Below, piece after piece: positions 17,829 to 29,215 of a stretch of DNA of 64,000 bases; position 1 is the first letter of the stretch; each line of letters starts with the position of its first letter. A program made the translations under genes and the position numbers. A model generated the notes under the pieces. The model had not been told where the DNA came from, searched no databases, and saw only the letters and a program-made list of their open reading frames with translations. This DNA comes from Apostichopus japonicus (lineage: Eukaryota; Echinodermata; Holothuroidea; Aspidochirotida; Stichopodidae), in contig NC_092562.1 in NCBI RefSeq assembly GCF_037975245.1, positions 28,347,554 through 28,411,553 of the forward strand, given 5' to 3'.

Positions 17829-18564
17829 CAGGGGCGTATCCAGGGGGGGGGGGCGCAACAGGCGCGGGCCCCCTATTGGCCGTTACCAAAAAAAAAAAAG
17901 TTTAGCAAAAAAAAAAAAAAAAAAATTGATGACGACCTTTATGTGAGATGTCGGTGATCGCTCAACCCCCCCTCCCGTATGCGAAGCTTCGCAGTACCAT
18001 GTTAGAAGACCGCCTCAATGCCTTGATCCTGTTATATTTCCATAAGGACATTGCCTTGGACTATGATGAAATTGTCAACATCTACAGTCGCAAGCATCCA
18101 CGAAGGATGACATTTCTTAACCCAATGGAAGAGAAGTAATTATCTCTGCGTCAGTTTCAGTCAAATTTAGCAGTAATGCAACCACTGTACAGTCAGACCA
18201 TTTTGCTATTGTTGCCAAACTTCATGTTGTAAATCATTGATAAACTAAAGTAAAATTCATAAATTTCTTAAAGGCTTTGATGGTGAAACTTGGCAATCAC
18301 CAGATTTCCCAGTCGGTCACAAGTTTTACAAACACTAAGTGACATGCCAGTCATACTAAATTGTGCATTTTGTGTCCATTTTTACTGGAAATGTTGCTTA
18401 TTATTAAGGTCGAAAAATGGATCACATATGGCACCATTTTGCATTTCAGCCCTTCTTCGAAAGCAAAAATTTTCCACCCCTCCCCTTAGACCCATCCCCC
18501 AGGACGGCGATCATTCATGCCTGACGCCCCCCCCCCCTAGTGGAAAATCCTGGATACGCCCCTG
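17829..18564 (+). mobile_element. hAT element with degenerate transposase remnant, nested in LINE
   Basis: 736 bp from CAGGGGCGTATCCAGG to CCTGGATACGCCCCTG, a 16-bp perfect terminal inverted repeat. Both ends carry homopolymer G/C runs, and an A-rich tract lies near 17888-17925. Its interior codes a hAT dimerisation segment (17948-18139). It interrupts the LINE frame. A clean 8-bp duplication is not seen. Confidence 0.75.
17948..18139 (+). pseudogene. hAT transposase C-terminal dimerisation fragment
   Basis: About 60 residues including STMLEDRLNALILLYFHKDI then DYDEIVNIYSRKHPRRM. The pattern S-x-x-x-x-RL-x-x-L-x-LL-x-x-H-x-DI-x-x-D is that of the hAT-family C-terminal dimerisation domain (THAP12/ZMYM-related transposases). 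It is only the last exon's worth of a transposase, so it is non-functional on its own. Confidence 0.65.
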
Positions 18565-20060
18565 TTATTTCTTAATTTTTCATAGGCCTAAGTACTTCAT
18601 CTTCAGTAAAAAACAATTAGCCTACAAACACGGAAATGAGATGTAGGGATTTTTTTATATAAATTAAAATTTGCTTTTAAACTTGAGAAAGAACTCGAGC
18701 AAAGAGGCAAAGCTTTTATTTCTTACGAGCAGCTAAAATACTCATTTAGTAATTGCCGTATATACTGTTCAGTAAATTACGATGCATCATTGTGATTGTT
18801 TTTGTATGTTCTCATCATTACTTGTATAAGGTTTTTGACCTTATTGTATTCAAATATGTACGAATTGGCACAAGAATGTTACCAATAAAGATACCAAGCG
18901 TGGTACCAAAATATATATATATATATTTAATAAACAGCATATCATGTGCTAACTTGCATCCAAGGTAATTACTTCCTATTTGGATAAACAATTAGATTAT
19001 TAATGTCTAATTAACAATCTAAATTAAATGACATATGCCTGCTAGGCAAAGTTGTACAATATATACTTAACCTAACAATAAGACAAAAGAGAAAAACTTA
19101 CAGACTATTAATGAGCCAGGTCGAAAACGTTAGCTACTGAAACTGTTTACGGTCAGTAAGGCGGAGACAGTGTTACCTACTACAAAACTGAAAACAGAAT
19201 GATAGCTGTAGTGAAAACAAACCTCTTCATTACCCTGAACAATTGCGAGTTTGACCTTATTATACAACCCTCTTATCTGTGGTCAGGGAGGAATTTTATC
19301 ACCATTTATTCCGTCCTGACTTGACCCTGACCTTTCACGGCACGGCACGGCGTTGTCACAGAATATTAGCACTAATCAAAATATATCTCAGAAAAGCTTT
19401 AGGGTTAACGTTTCAGCCAATCACAGGCATTACCTGGATAAACAATATGTCTGCGCCTTTGTGTAAACTTATGCTGACCCCGGTTTTCAGTGATGAACAA
19501 GGAATTACGTTAGTAATAGCCAAGCCTATACAGTCACTTTATTACGTTGAACAACCAAAGTAAAGCCTTCAGTTCCTTTTTTTTTTTTAATATGAACGCA
19601 ATGCATGTGTGTCCGGTGGCTGTGCTGAAGAATATTAAGTAGGCTAACAGTGGTCGGATTTGCACAGAATACTGTCGGCCTAAGTTATTACGTTACTTGA
19701 CAATTCGTCCATACATATGACTTCAAGTTCAATGTACACACTGAGACTGGAGTAGGCTAGGCCCTAAATACTAAATTAGGCAAAGGCCTAACACTTAATG
19801 TCAACGGATTTAGCTCGTTAGGCACCTGTACCTAATTATCTGAAAACGAAACTCATGATGAGGGACGTGTTGAAGATTCGTGTGGATCTTCCGGGCAAGT
19901 AGGTCTAGGCAGACTAGGCTATGTAATGTTTCTTCTCCAGACCTATGTTTGTTCAAACAAGAAGATATTAATGGGTGTAAATTATATTATAGGCCTATAC
20001 TTAGCAATTTTTATTCCTATATTAGATTAAATTAAAAAATATGTATATTCACTATTAGCG
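18565..20060. other. Spacer with end of LINE fragment; otherwise empty
   Basis: 18565-18646 continues the L1-like frame interrupted at 17828. A short (TA)n run lies at 18909-18925. The rest has open frames under 100 codons without recognisable motifs. Confidence 0.4.
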
Positions 20061-20705
20061 CAATATCGCCAACTATTTGGCGTTTTTTAAAATCTTCTAT
20101 ACCTAAGTGTAAAACAGAACCATCGCCAACTATTTGGCGTTTTTTCTCTCTCTATATCTCATTGTGAAATAAAATTTGACTTTATTAAAAACATAATAAC
20201 ATAATATCACAAACTACGCCAACTATAGTTCGCGAATTGGTCATGATTCAACAATTGAAAATATCGCCATAGTTGGTGAAGTTGAATTTAACAATATAAT
20301 AACATAATATCACAAACTACGCCAACTATAGTTCGCGAATTTGTTGTAATTCCACAATTGAAATTTTGCCAATTATAGTTGGTGAATTTCGAATTTAACA
20401 ATATAATAACATAATATCACAAACTACGCCAACTAGTTCGTGAATTTGCCATGATTCAAAAATTGAAAAATTTTGCCAACTAGTTGGTGAAGTTTGAATT
20501 TAACAATATAAAAACATAATATCACAAACTACGCCAACTAGTTCGCGAATTTGTTATAATTCCACAATTCAAAATTTTGCCAACTATAGTTGGCGAATTT
20601 TGAATACAACAATATAATAACCTATTATCACAAACTACGCCAACTAGCTCGCGAATCTTTCATTCAACCATAACAAAATTCGCCAACTAGTTGGTGAATT
20701 TTGGC
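20060..20705. repeat. Palindrome-bearing tandem array (~105-bp units)
   Basis: Two short copies of 'cgccaactatttggcg' (near 20067 and 20122) precede about five units of roughly 102-108 bp, each with 'atcacaaactacgccaacta' and a partner 'gccaactatagttggtgaa'. The words CGCCAACTATAGTTCGCGAA and GCCAACTATAGTTGGC are near-perfect palindromes, so each unit carries at least two cruciform-capable sites. Confidence 0.8.
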
Positions 20706-20758
20706 AGATATGGTTATTATTATACAGGATCGGCGCGAGAACACTTCCTTGCGGGAGG

Positions 20759-20880
20759 CAGGGACGTATCCAGGAATTTGTAAAGGGGGCGGGGGGGGGG
20801 GGGGCAAAATTTCCAGTGATATGAGGGAGGAGTCAAAAGGGAGGGGGTTAACAATTGAAGGTCCTTAGATGCGATCTGGT
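20759..20880 (+). mobile_element. hAT-like left end with G run
   Basis: CAGGGACGTATCCAGGAATT followed by a long G run. It matches the terminal repeat type of 17829-18564 and 40944-41236. No right end was found, so it is a truncated copy. Confidence 0.45.
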
Positions 20881-21719
20881 GCAATGTTTTGCCAGTTTCA
20901 TTATATCATATAATATCATATTGTCAGCAGATTTGTTCCTTTTTTAATTCTTTTACGTATTCTTTTACATATTATATCAGAAAGACAAACATAGTGCTCT
21001 TTTACAATTTTTCCAGTAAATATATGTTTCTTTTTCAATGACTGTAGTTTAATACATTTCACAAACTTAACGGACCGACAATATAAACTTAAGGGAGTGG
21101 CACTCGTAGAATGTTGCAATTTCAAATATCTCTGGTAATGTTTAAAACAATGCAGAATGTATGATTAGGCTTAGTATATAAGGGTGTGTGTGACACTCAA
21201 AACTTACGACCCTATGAGCGCCGCTCCCTTTAAGCAATTTTTGTCGACATTATAGCAAATGCAGCCTTTTATATACATCAGTTACATTTGTTCTTAAGTA
21301 CTATGTCATAGTACGAAGAAAGCCTTACAAATATGGCATGTCATGTTTGAAGGCAAAACCAAATATACAATCCACATTTCACAGTGTGTTACTCTATGAT
21401 CAAGCATGTTTTGTTTTTCTTGGTTCCAAACAGAGACAAATTTCTTTGGCACAGAAGAGGAAAAGAAATTCCTTGGAAGAAGATGGTGGATCTTCAGAGT
21501 GATGATTGTATTCTATTACATATGCTTTCTCTGACAGTGTCATGATTTGTGCTTCATTACAATAAATTGACAGTACAGAAAGCATTCAAGTCTTATTAAC
21601 TCTTTTCTGACAGTGTTGGAAGCACCAGACAGTGCCAACCATTCTGAATCTCATGTTTCATTACATTCACAACTCGAATAACCCGTCTAATGTACTCACA
21701 CAGAAGTTTTCGAAATGCT

Positions 21720-22310
21720 TTTAGATGTCATGACATTTGCTATAACGTTATAACATGTGTTTAAACATTACTATAACATCTTTAAAACTTTTTCTGAAAC
21801 ATTTTAAAAACATTGTGCTGACATTGAAATAATGTGATATAAAACGTGAAAATGTTAACCTGCTATTTTAGCAACTCAACATGTAACGTTTTAATAACAT
21901 TTTTTTTATAACGTTGTCATAACATTTGTCAAAATGTTATTATGTCTTACAACATTTTGTGCAACATTTTAAAAACGTTGTGCTGACAGCGAAATAACGT
22001 TGTTTAAAACGTTGTGAAAACGTTATCCTGCTATTCTAGCGACTCAACATTTAATGTTTTAAATATTTTATAACGTTATTTTATAACGTTATCATAATAT
22101 TTCTCAAAATGTTATAATAACGTCTTTACGACATTTTCTGCAACATCTTAAAAACGTTGTGCCGATATCGAAATAATGTTATATAAAACGTTGTGAAAAC
22201 GTTATCCAAATATTCTAGCCACTCAACATTTAACGTTATTTATAACGTTTTCATAACATTTGTTCAAATAGTTTCCTGATATTTTAAAACATTTGTGTGT
22301 TTGCTGGGAA
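21720..22310. repeat. AACGTT-rich tandem repeat (~170-bp units)
   Basis: Three to four units share 'aaaaacgttgtgctgac', 'cgaaataatgttatataaaa', 'cgttgtgaaaacgttatcc' and 'ctattctagcgactcaacat'. AACGTT and ATAACGTTAT palindromes are scattered throughout. The block ends at 'gtgtttgctggga', a phrase also seen at 29757, which may mark a transposon end. No coding potential. Confidence 0.65.
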
Positions 22311-24655
22311 TACACTCAAAAACAAGAGAGATCGTATGTGTTTTGGTTGATTAATGTAAAAATGTGTAAACGTGCTTGGAGTAGGTCCAATTTCATTGAA
22401 GGTCAGAGGTGAAAACATTAAACCGTTGTAAGCATATTATCTAGGAGTAGGAGTACTACGGTACACTACAATACAGCCACGTGACACTCCCAAAATGAGC
22501 ACAAAAACCAATTGCTTATGGAGAATAACAAAAAAATCCCCAATTGATATGTTTAGGTTTTTCTAACAGAAAGTTTTCTCAAGATTGAAGAAAAACCTTG
22601 TTAGGTTTGTTATAGTCGATTTGGTCTATAATATCTCTGAAACAGTGTAACTGTAATATAATGACTAGAACATTAGGTGTATGTAGCCATAACAACGCTT
22701 AAGGTTAAATTTAAAGAAAGGATTTCGCATCTAAAGGCAATCATTGTTGATCATTTTATAAACATTTATCATGGATCAAACTTTAGTTGATGGGATAAAT
22801 CAAACGAGAGGTGTTATTAAACCATATAGCTATCACTCTGCACGGGTCTGGCCCCTGGACCCGCGGTCACGGCGATACGCAAGGTGTTAACAAAACACCT
22901 ATGTCGGCAAAGTTAGTCCTAGGACTGTCATTAACATGCTACAACGGCTAATGATAATACAAACCAAACAAGTTGTTTTCCCCTAAATTATTCGTGTATC
23001 TTCAACCACATCATATATAGTCTAGTGGTACCATCACTATGCCCTATCGTGCTTTCATGTCTAGGTATTAACGTTACAAAGTATTACCAACGCGTAAATA
23101 TTTTTATTTTATTTTACCTTCTTTTTTTGAAAGTGTAAATATCTTAAAGATGAGATCTCAAAGTAAAGAATGTTTAGATGCAACTGACACAGGTAATTTT
23201 TACCGATTATTTCTTTCTGCGAAACTAAGCCAAAACTATGGTCTCACTCTCCGCTTAGTTTCCCAGTAGTCTCTTTTGGAAATACACAATTAAGAAGGTC
23301 CTGATAAGCTCCCCCACCTTTTTAACAAAAGCTATATGTCCACCACTGAAGTTGATGGTATGTACTTGATGGATCTAATGACCTGTGAAATATGCTTGCA
23401 AACCGAAATTGAGTCCCACTTTCCAGAAAATCGCACCCCAAGCTTAGACCAGCCTAAGCCCCTGTTTAAGTTTTAAGAAAGAACTGAAACCATTAGCAGT
23501 AGCTTGGAAGAGGAGTTAACACCAGTGGCATCCTAAGCGGAGGAAGGAGGGGCGGTCCACCCCTGATACCAGACTCAAGGGGGGGGGGGTTGCCATTACA
23601 CACTCAAAAACAATGAAGAAACATTCACTAAAGAATGCTTATTCCTGAACAATAACATAATTCAAAGTTGTGCCAAGGAAAGCACAAGTTTAACTTATGT
23701 TTACAACAATTTCTCCAAAAATTAAAAGAAAATGTTTGTTTGTTTGTTCGGCTTCTTTGTTTTCAGTTTAAATAGAAATATGTTTTCTGTTTTTTTATGC
23801 TGTGAAAGTGATATTAATTTTTCCTCAGTCTATCCCAACAAATTTTAAGAACAGTTGAAACATTCCATTTTCAACAAGATATCTTGCAGGAAGCCTATAC
23901 TTAGCTGGCTTTAATTTCTTTAATAGGCCTTTGATGCTTTGCTCAACTAAAGGAGCCAACTAAACTCTTTGAATATGGAAAAATTGTTCAAACTACTGTG
24001 CATTTATTAATTTGTTATATTTGATCGAATACACTTTACGTGATCTATATATCAGCGGTGATGGTTATTGGTAATTGCAAATTGCCATGTTCTTTGTCAT
24101 CGTTATCATTTGAACTGTGAATATTAATAAAATTTCACCTTGTAGATTTCTTTATATTTATGTGTTATGGTTTTCATGCAAATTTATTTTCAACAATCTT
24201 CTCGTTAGAATTGAGTGAGCATAAAATATTGAATTGCCATAACGCAAAAACTGCCTGTGCATGGCGCTGCAGACAACTCCAATTAGGCCTATTTTTTTTT
24301 TTTATTATCAGGTTATGTTCTGAAGAAAAATGCATTTCCAGAGGCTGCTTAAAGTGGAGCTGACCTTAAATAAATGCAGCTGCTCACTTTTCCGAAGGTA
24401 AATATATAATCTCGTGGCACTGGGATAATGAATGAGAACTATATGCTGAAAGTTCTTACTTTCCTCACCAGCCCAGCTCCACATACCCCTCCTCCCAAAA
24501 TCAGAGTTATAATGTACCTAGTTTTCTTCTTATTAAAATGTTGCTTTCCTTGTAAAGAGAGACTCATTATTTCCATTTATGTCACTTAAAAATGTATTCT
24601 CACATCACTGCCCTCTCTTTCAGCTTTGTGCAACCAACCTCCCATCCTCCACCAG
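22311..24655. other. Intergenic, no gene recognised
   Basis: At about 23523-23595 'cagtggcatcctaagcggag' plus a G run looks like a degraded hAT-like end. Otherwise only short open frames without motifs. Confidence 0.35.
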
Positions 24656-25020
24656 CAGTGGTGTCGCCAGGCGGTAGGCTGGGGGGGGGGGACGTGCCCG
24701 CCCGAAAATATCGTGCGCACTCCCCGGTGCCCCCACCCCCACCCCAGATGCGATTTGTAGTGTTAAAAGAAATACTCAAACAAAAACTTAATCTGCCGGA
24801 CAGACAAAGCCCGAAAATTCTTTGAACATAAAGTTACTTCAAGTTTCAAAATATAGCACCAGATTGCATCTTATGACCCTTAATTAATCAAAAAATTATC
24901 TAAGACCTCTCCCTCAGGACGGCATTCACAAATAAACATTAATCGTGCCCCGTAATTAAGTGCTGTGCCCCCCTGTGCCCCCTGTATCCCCCAACATTGA
25001 AATGTCTGGCGACGCCACTG
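24656..25020 (+). mobile_element. hAT-like non-autonomous element with perfect 8-bp TSD
   Basis: 365 bp from CAGTGGTGTCGCCAGG to CTGGCGACGCCACTG (15-bp inverted ends, one mismatch). It is flanked on both sides by the octamer TCCACCAG (24648-24655 and 25021-25028). An 8-bp duplication with CAGTGG ends is diagnostic of the hAT superfamily. Homopolymer G and C tracts lie inside each end. Confidence 0.88.
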
Positions 25021-25065
25021 TCCACCAGTGATCCGTAAGTCTAGTATTCTTTTATAGGAAGGCCT

Positions 25066-25373
25066 GTGGTCTGCGGTCTCCCCCTTCGCGAAGGAGGAGG
25101 CCGACCCCCCCCCCCCACTCGAGCATATTTTTTGTATGTTTTTATGATATCGCTAGTAATTTCAAGCTTGGATGCAACTTACAAGGCCTGGGAAGTGCCA
25201 TTTCCAGCGATCTGGGAGGCATTTTCAGACAAAATTTTCTTGTTCGCCTCGCGCCAACTAATGGTGCCGCTACGCTTATATAGTTTTCAATGCAGAATCC
25301 ACGGCTCTGATAGTTTGCCTACAGGTTCCCCCCCCCCCCCGCCTCCCTTGGCAAATTCCTGGCTACGCGCCTG
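25066..25373 (+). mobile_element. hAT-like element related to 40944-41236
   Basis: Shares with 40944-41236 the words 'gagcatattttttgtatg', 'tttttatgatatcgctagta', 'cttacaaggcctgggaagtg' and the right end CTGGCTACGCGCCTG. The left end is rearranged, so exact limits are uncertain. Confidence 0.6.
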
Positions 25374-25719
25374 TGGTCCTTGGAGTAACAACCTTGTTTT
25401 GCAATTGTTTAACCTATTTTATCTGTATATTCCAAAAGAACCAGCCTGATTGTACTTTAAATGTTAAATGCATACATTAAAATACTTTCATCAAGTACTG
25501 CGATTTGTTTAGCACTCATGTTGCTGTGTTTGTAATACTTGTTATTGTCACTTTATATCAGTTGAAAGTGGTCTATGCTGCTACTTTTTCATTTTTAGTT
25601 TATTTCCACTTCAAAGAAGCAGCAGCAATATAAAATTGTATAAGAAGACATATTTGTCTCAAAAGTTATTGAGAAAAATTGATTTTTTTTTATTTTTTTT
25701 ATTTTTATTTTTTATATTA

Positions 25720-25795
25720 TTGTCATCTTTAATGAGGGAAGTTCTTCTAAGCGCAGAAGCACTGTTTTCCAGAGTAGCCCTCAGTAATTAATATC
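25720..25795 (+). repeat. Short dispersed repeat, copy A
   Basis: 'tgtcatctttaatgaggg' to 'gcagaagcactgttttccag' and 'agccctca' recurs with few changes at 28212-28276. Nature unknown; 70 bp is too short to classify. Confidence 0.45.
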
Positions 25796-25875
25796 AACTA
25801 ATTCAGTTCAAAGTCACATGTGAAAATATAAGTACATGTCAAAACATTGACATGGTAAAATGTCTTCACCTCATA

Positions 25876-26130
25876 ATAATAATTCTCAGTTCTTATATAG
25901 CGCAACTTACAATATTAAAGTCTCGCCGCGCTGTACTTAACCCTGGTCATTGGTAACTTGTCACACCCACACACCAAAGTGTGCACAATTCAAACAATTT
26001 CTCCTGGGGCACCACAGCCACGTGTCCTCCGGGGGACTCCCCATAGGGTGCAGCCACAAACCGGCACACGCAACTATAATAACAAGTCATCTCGCAAGTC
26101 CAAATTTTTACACCTTGGTTAATTGTTGTA
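25876..26130 (-). mobile_element. 5'-truncated SINE (family of 51990-52371)
   Basis: Closely matches the body of the SINE at 51990-52371: 'ttggtaacttgtcacacc', 'gcaccacagccacgtg', 'gggtgcagccacaaaccg'. On the minus strand the tail ends GCGCTATATAAGAACTGAGA plus an ATT repeat. The tRNA head is absent, as expected for 5' truncation. Confidence 0.65.
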
Positions 26131-26480
26131 AACATATCAAAATAACTTTGCACTAACATAAGGATGGATGTTAATCCCGCAGAGCCACACCAACAGTAAA
26201 CATATTACTCGTGTGTGTAACTTCAGCTGAATGTTAAGGGTAATTGAAAACACGTGTGTTAAATTACGAGAAGTTAAGGGTAAATGTGACTCCTGTACGG
26301 CGACAACCAAATGGGTACATATACCATTCGTGTGTATAAAATCACCCGATTATGATTAGATAATAAAACAAATCGTTTGTAAAATTACTAGAAATCAAAG
26401 GTAAATGTATATCCCACACATGTACATGACTTCCCGCGAGGAGTCTATAGCAACAATGGACTTTGATGAATACCTTTACC

Positions 26481-27330
26481 CAGTGGCGTCACCAGACTTT
26501 TCAGTCTGGGGGGCACAGGGGGGGCACCAGCATTTGATGGGGGTCACTTAATTGGATACGGATCGCCATCCTGGGGGAGGGGTCTAAGGGGAGGGGGTGC
26601 CCCCTCCAGGCGCGGCAGAACGGGAAAATTATTGGGGGGGGGGCTTATGTGTAGAGACTATCTAAGCGGAGCGCCACCATCGGTTGGCGCGGAGCGTACA
26701 AGAAATTTTTGGGTTTTTCAAACCCCCAGATGGCCGGAAACGGCACTTCCCGAGTGTTTTATGCTGCGAATACCTAGCCCTAAAATATGGGTCTCAAGCC
26801 TGCAATTTCTCAGATTGCACGTAAAAGTCTGTAAAAACATTGTAATTTGTATATTCGATGGTGTTTTAAGAGAGTAGCTGTTACTCGTAGTGTACTCGCA
26901 AAGACGTTTTTGAGTGTAGTAAGGGGATGTTGGAGAACTGGCTGAAATGAAGCAAGTCATTGGCCTAAGACGAAGTTGTGTTGCGCTTACCGGTACTCAC
27001 ACTCACTGCTTCCACTTTTCACGGGGCGTGAAGACGCGGTTGGGGTGACAATGTGGTCTATAGCCAGGGGACGGGCCGAGGGTCCCCCCAGCATTTACTA
27101 AAATTATTACACCTATATAGTATACGTGTGCATCGGACAGATCGACAAGTATGCATTGAAAAATGGGCAGATGCACGTTTCGGAGCCTTGGTAAATATGG
27201 GGGGGGGGGGCTTATCATGCATTTGCCCCCTCAACTTTTTCATTGATTCCGCCGCCACTGCCCCCCTCCCCTTTGGAAAATTTTCGCATACGGAGGATGG
27301 GCTAGATGCAAAATGCTGCCACATTTGATG
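26481..27330. mobile_element. Composite of hAT-like fragments with G/C runs
   Basis: Starts CAGTGGCGTCACCAGACTTT. It includes the family segment 'ctatctaagcggagcgccac' (26660), 'agatggccggaaacggcact' (26730), a G run at about 27200 and 'ccgccgccactgccccc' near 27250, which looks like a right end. Ends do not pair cleanly, so at least two nested or rearranged copies are likely. Confidence 0.45.
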
Positions 27331-28900
27331 CTAAATTCGATCTGAAGATATCTCCAGAAATTGCTATTTTTGAGGTAATGATTTTAACAAGGGGCAGAAT
27401 TTTGCAGAGGATATGAACCACAGGCTGTCGATATTATACCTAACCGTATATCACTAGAACCTACATTTGTTGAATTAATGTGTGCATGACCCCCGACTCC
27501 TTTCTTATCTTTCTCGTTTTCGCCCATTATCTGTTAAGATGTAACAGGTTCCAGCATCGTTATTGGCTCCTATCAGGGATCTCACCATGCAATCCAAAGT
27601 TTGATCACACATCGAGTATGGCTCAGTATGCAGGTGTGAACATTCGCCATTTGTTCCTACAAGCATCTAACCTCAAATGACCTCTGCACCCCCTACACAA
27701 CAGGGTTAATATATGGGTCCACAAATATAGGCAAGTATGGTGCCTGCGGACCCTCACATTCTCACATTTCGTCAGCTCCTAACCTGTCAACCTCAGACCA
27801 AGGCAACATATTGCAGTACCCTCCCTTCTCACAGTCATGTAGCTCGCGAAGCGGACGTGTATATCCGCTGGTATGGCGTGAGCACTGACACATTCAATGT
27901 AAATATCGACACCTGTTGTGATGGTGCAGGTCACGACTTCGATACCCGACGTTCAAGGATAAACTTTTTCATTTTTTCGCAGCTCATTTGAAGAAAATAC
28001 GAATTACTGTGCTTCTTTGTCCTTATGAAAAACCAACTCAGATGATGGGAGTTGAATATAACAAAATATATATATATTTTTTTACCAACCCAAATCTCAG
28101 ATGGGGGGGCACTCGCTGAGACTAATAGCTGAGACTAACGCATATTTCAATTGAACAAAATAAAACAGTCACTCAAAAAGAATACAAATTGGAAGGAGAC
28201 AATTTTTGGGGGGTCATCTTTAATGAGAGTAGTCCTGCTCAGTGCAGAAGCACTGCTTTCCAGAGGAGCCCTCAAAACAATTCGAGAGAAACAGATGCAT
28301 GCTATGATTAAATTATGATTTATCATACGATGAAGCTTCTATATAGAATAGAGTGAAACCCTATGCGAATTACACACTCACGGCCTATCATGGATATGAC
28401 TACCATTTGCACTTTAAAATGAGTATAGCCCATGCCCCAATTTCATTCCATACGCTATGATAAATATCCTAACTGTGATCAAAGATAACACAATATACTT
28501 ACGGAAGCCGTTAGCATGACATGGCAGGATTTGGAATTTAGTTTTTTCATTTCCGTTTTTACGGTATTGACATATTTCGGTCATATCCTATATATAGGTA
28601 TGACAGTATTAGGAACGTCAGTTTCACTTTGACCTAACTGGACGTCATTATGATTACCGCCGCGTTAAAAAAAAACACAAAAAACATGTATGGTACTGAA
28701 ACGGTGCGCCAATGACATCCAGTAAAATGAAGGCAAGCATAGAAGGCAGTTTTAATTGAAATAAAATAATCCTTCTATTTCAAAGCACTGGAACTCGATA
28801 CAACATCTACTTAGGCTTTATGCTATATGGTGTGTTTCATTTTGACTTGTATTACATTGACGAAATCGTGTGAGGTCTATATTCGGAATTCCATATGTAT
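27331..28900. other. Intergenic, no gene recognised
   Basis: Short open frames only. 28212-28276 is copy B of the small dispersed repeat at 25720. Confidence 0.35.
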
Positions 28901-28904
28901 CACA

Positions 28905-29215
28905 TATATCCGAAATATTATTTATATGCATGTCCAAAATTATATGAGCATGTCCATAATAACATAGGAGTGTCGAAAAATAATCTACGCGTGTCTAAGG
29001 TAATGTAATTATGTCCAAAATGATATGAGATTATCCAAAATAATCTAAGAGTGTCGAAAAAATAATTTAAGAGTGCCGAATGTAACTGCTAACTTCCACT
29101 TAATATTGAACATTTTTTTGGCGTTTGAATAGTTGTCGCGATCAAACACCAAAATATTCAATACCAAATTGAAGTTAGCAGTTACATTCGACACACTTAT
29201 TATACTTTGGACATG
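28905..29215. repeat. Fold-back element with ~22-bp 'gtgtccaaaataat' subrepeats
   Basis: A run of about eight degenerate subrepeats (GTGTCCAAAATAATATAAGA-like) leads into CGAATGTAACTGCTAACTTC at about 29075-29094. That 20-mer recurs exactly inverted as GAAGTTAGCAGTTACATTCG at about 29171-29190. A relative lies at 58420-58660. Confidence 0.65.

Noticed and set aside
19279-19563. 94-residue frame starting MVREEF
   Set aside because: No similarity recognised, and no promoter, splice or neighbouring exon to support it.
20060-20705. CRISPR-like array (repeat plus spacer look)
   Set aside because: The locus is eukaryotic, the 'spacers' are themselves repeated between units and the repeats vary; it is a satellite-like tandem array.
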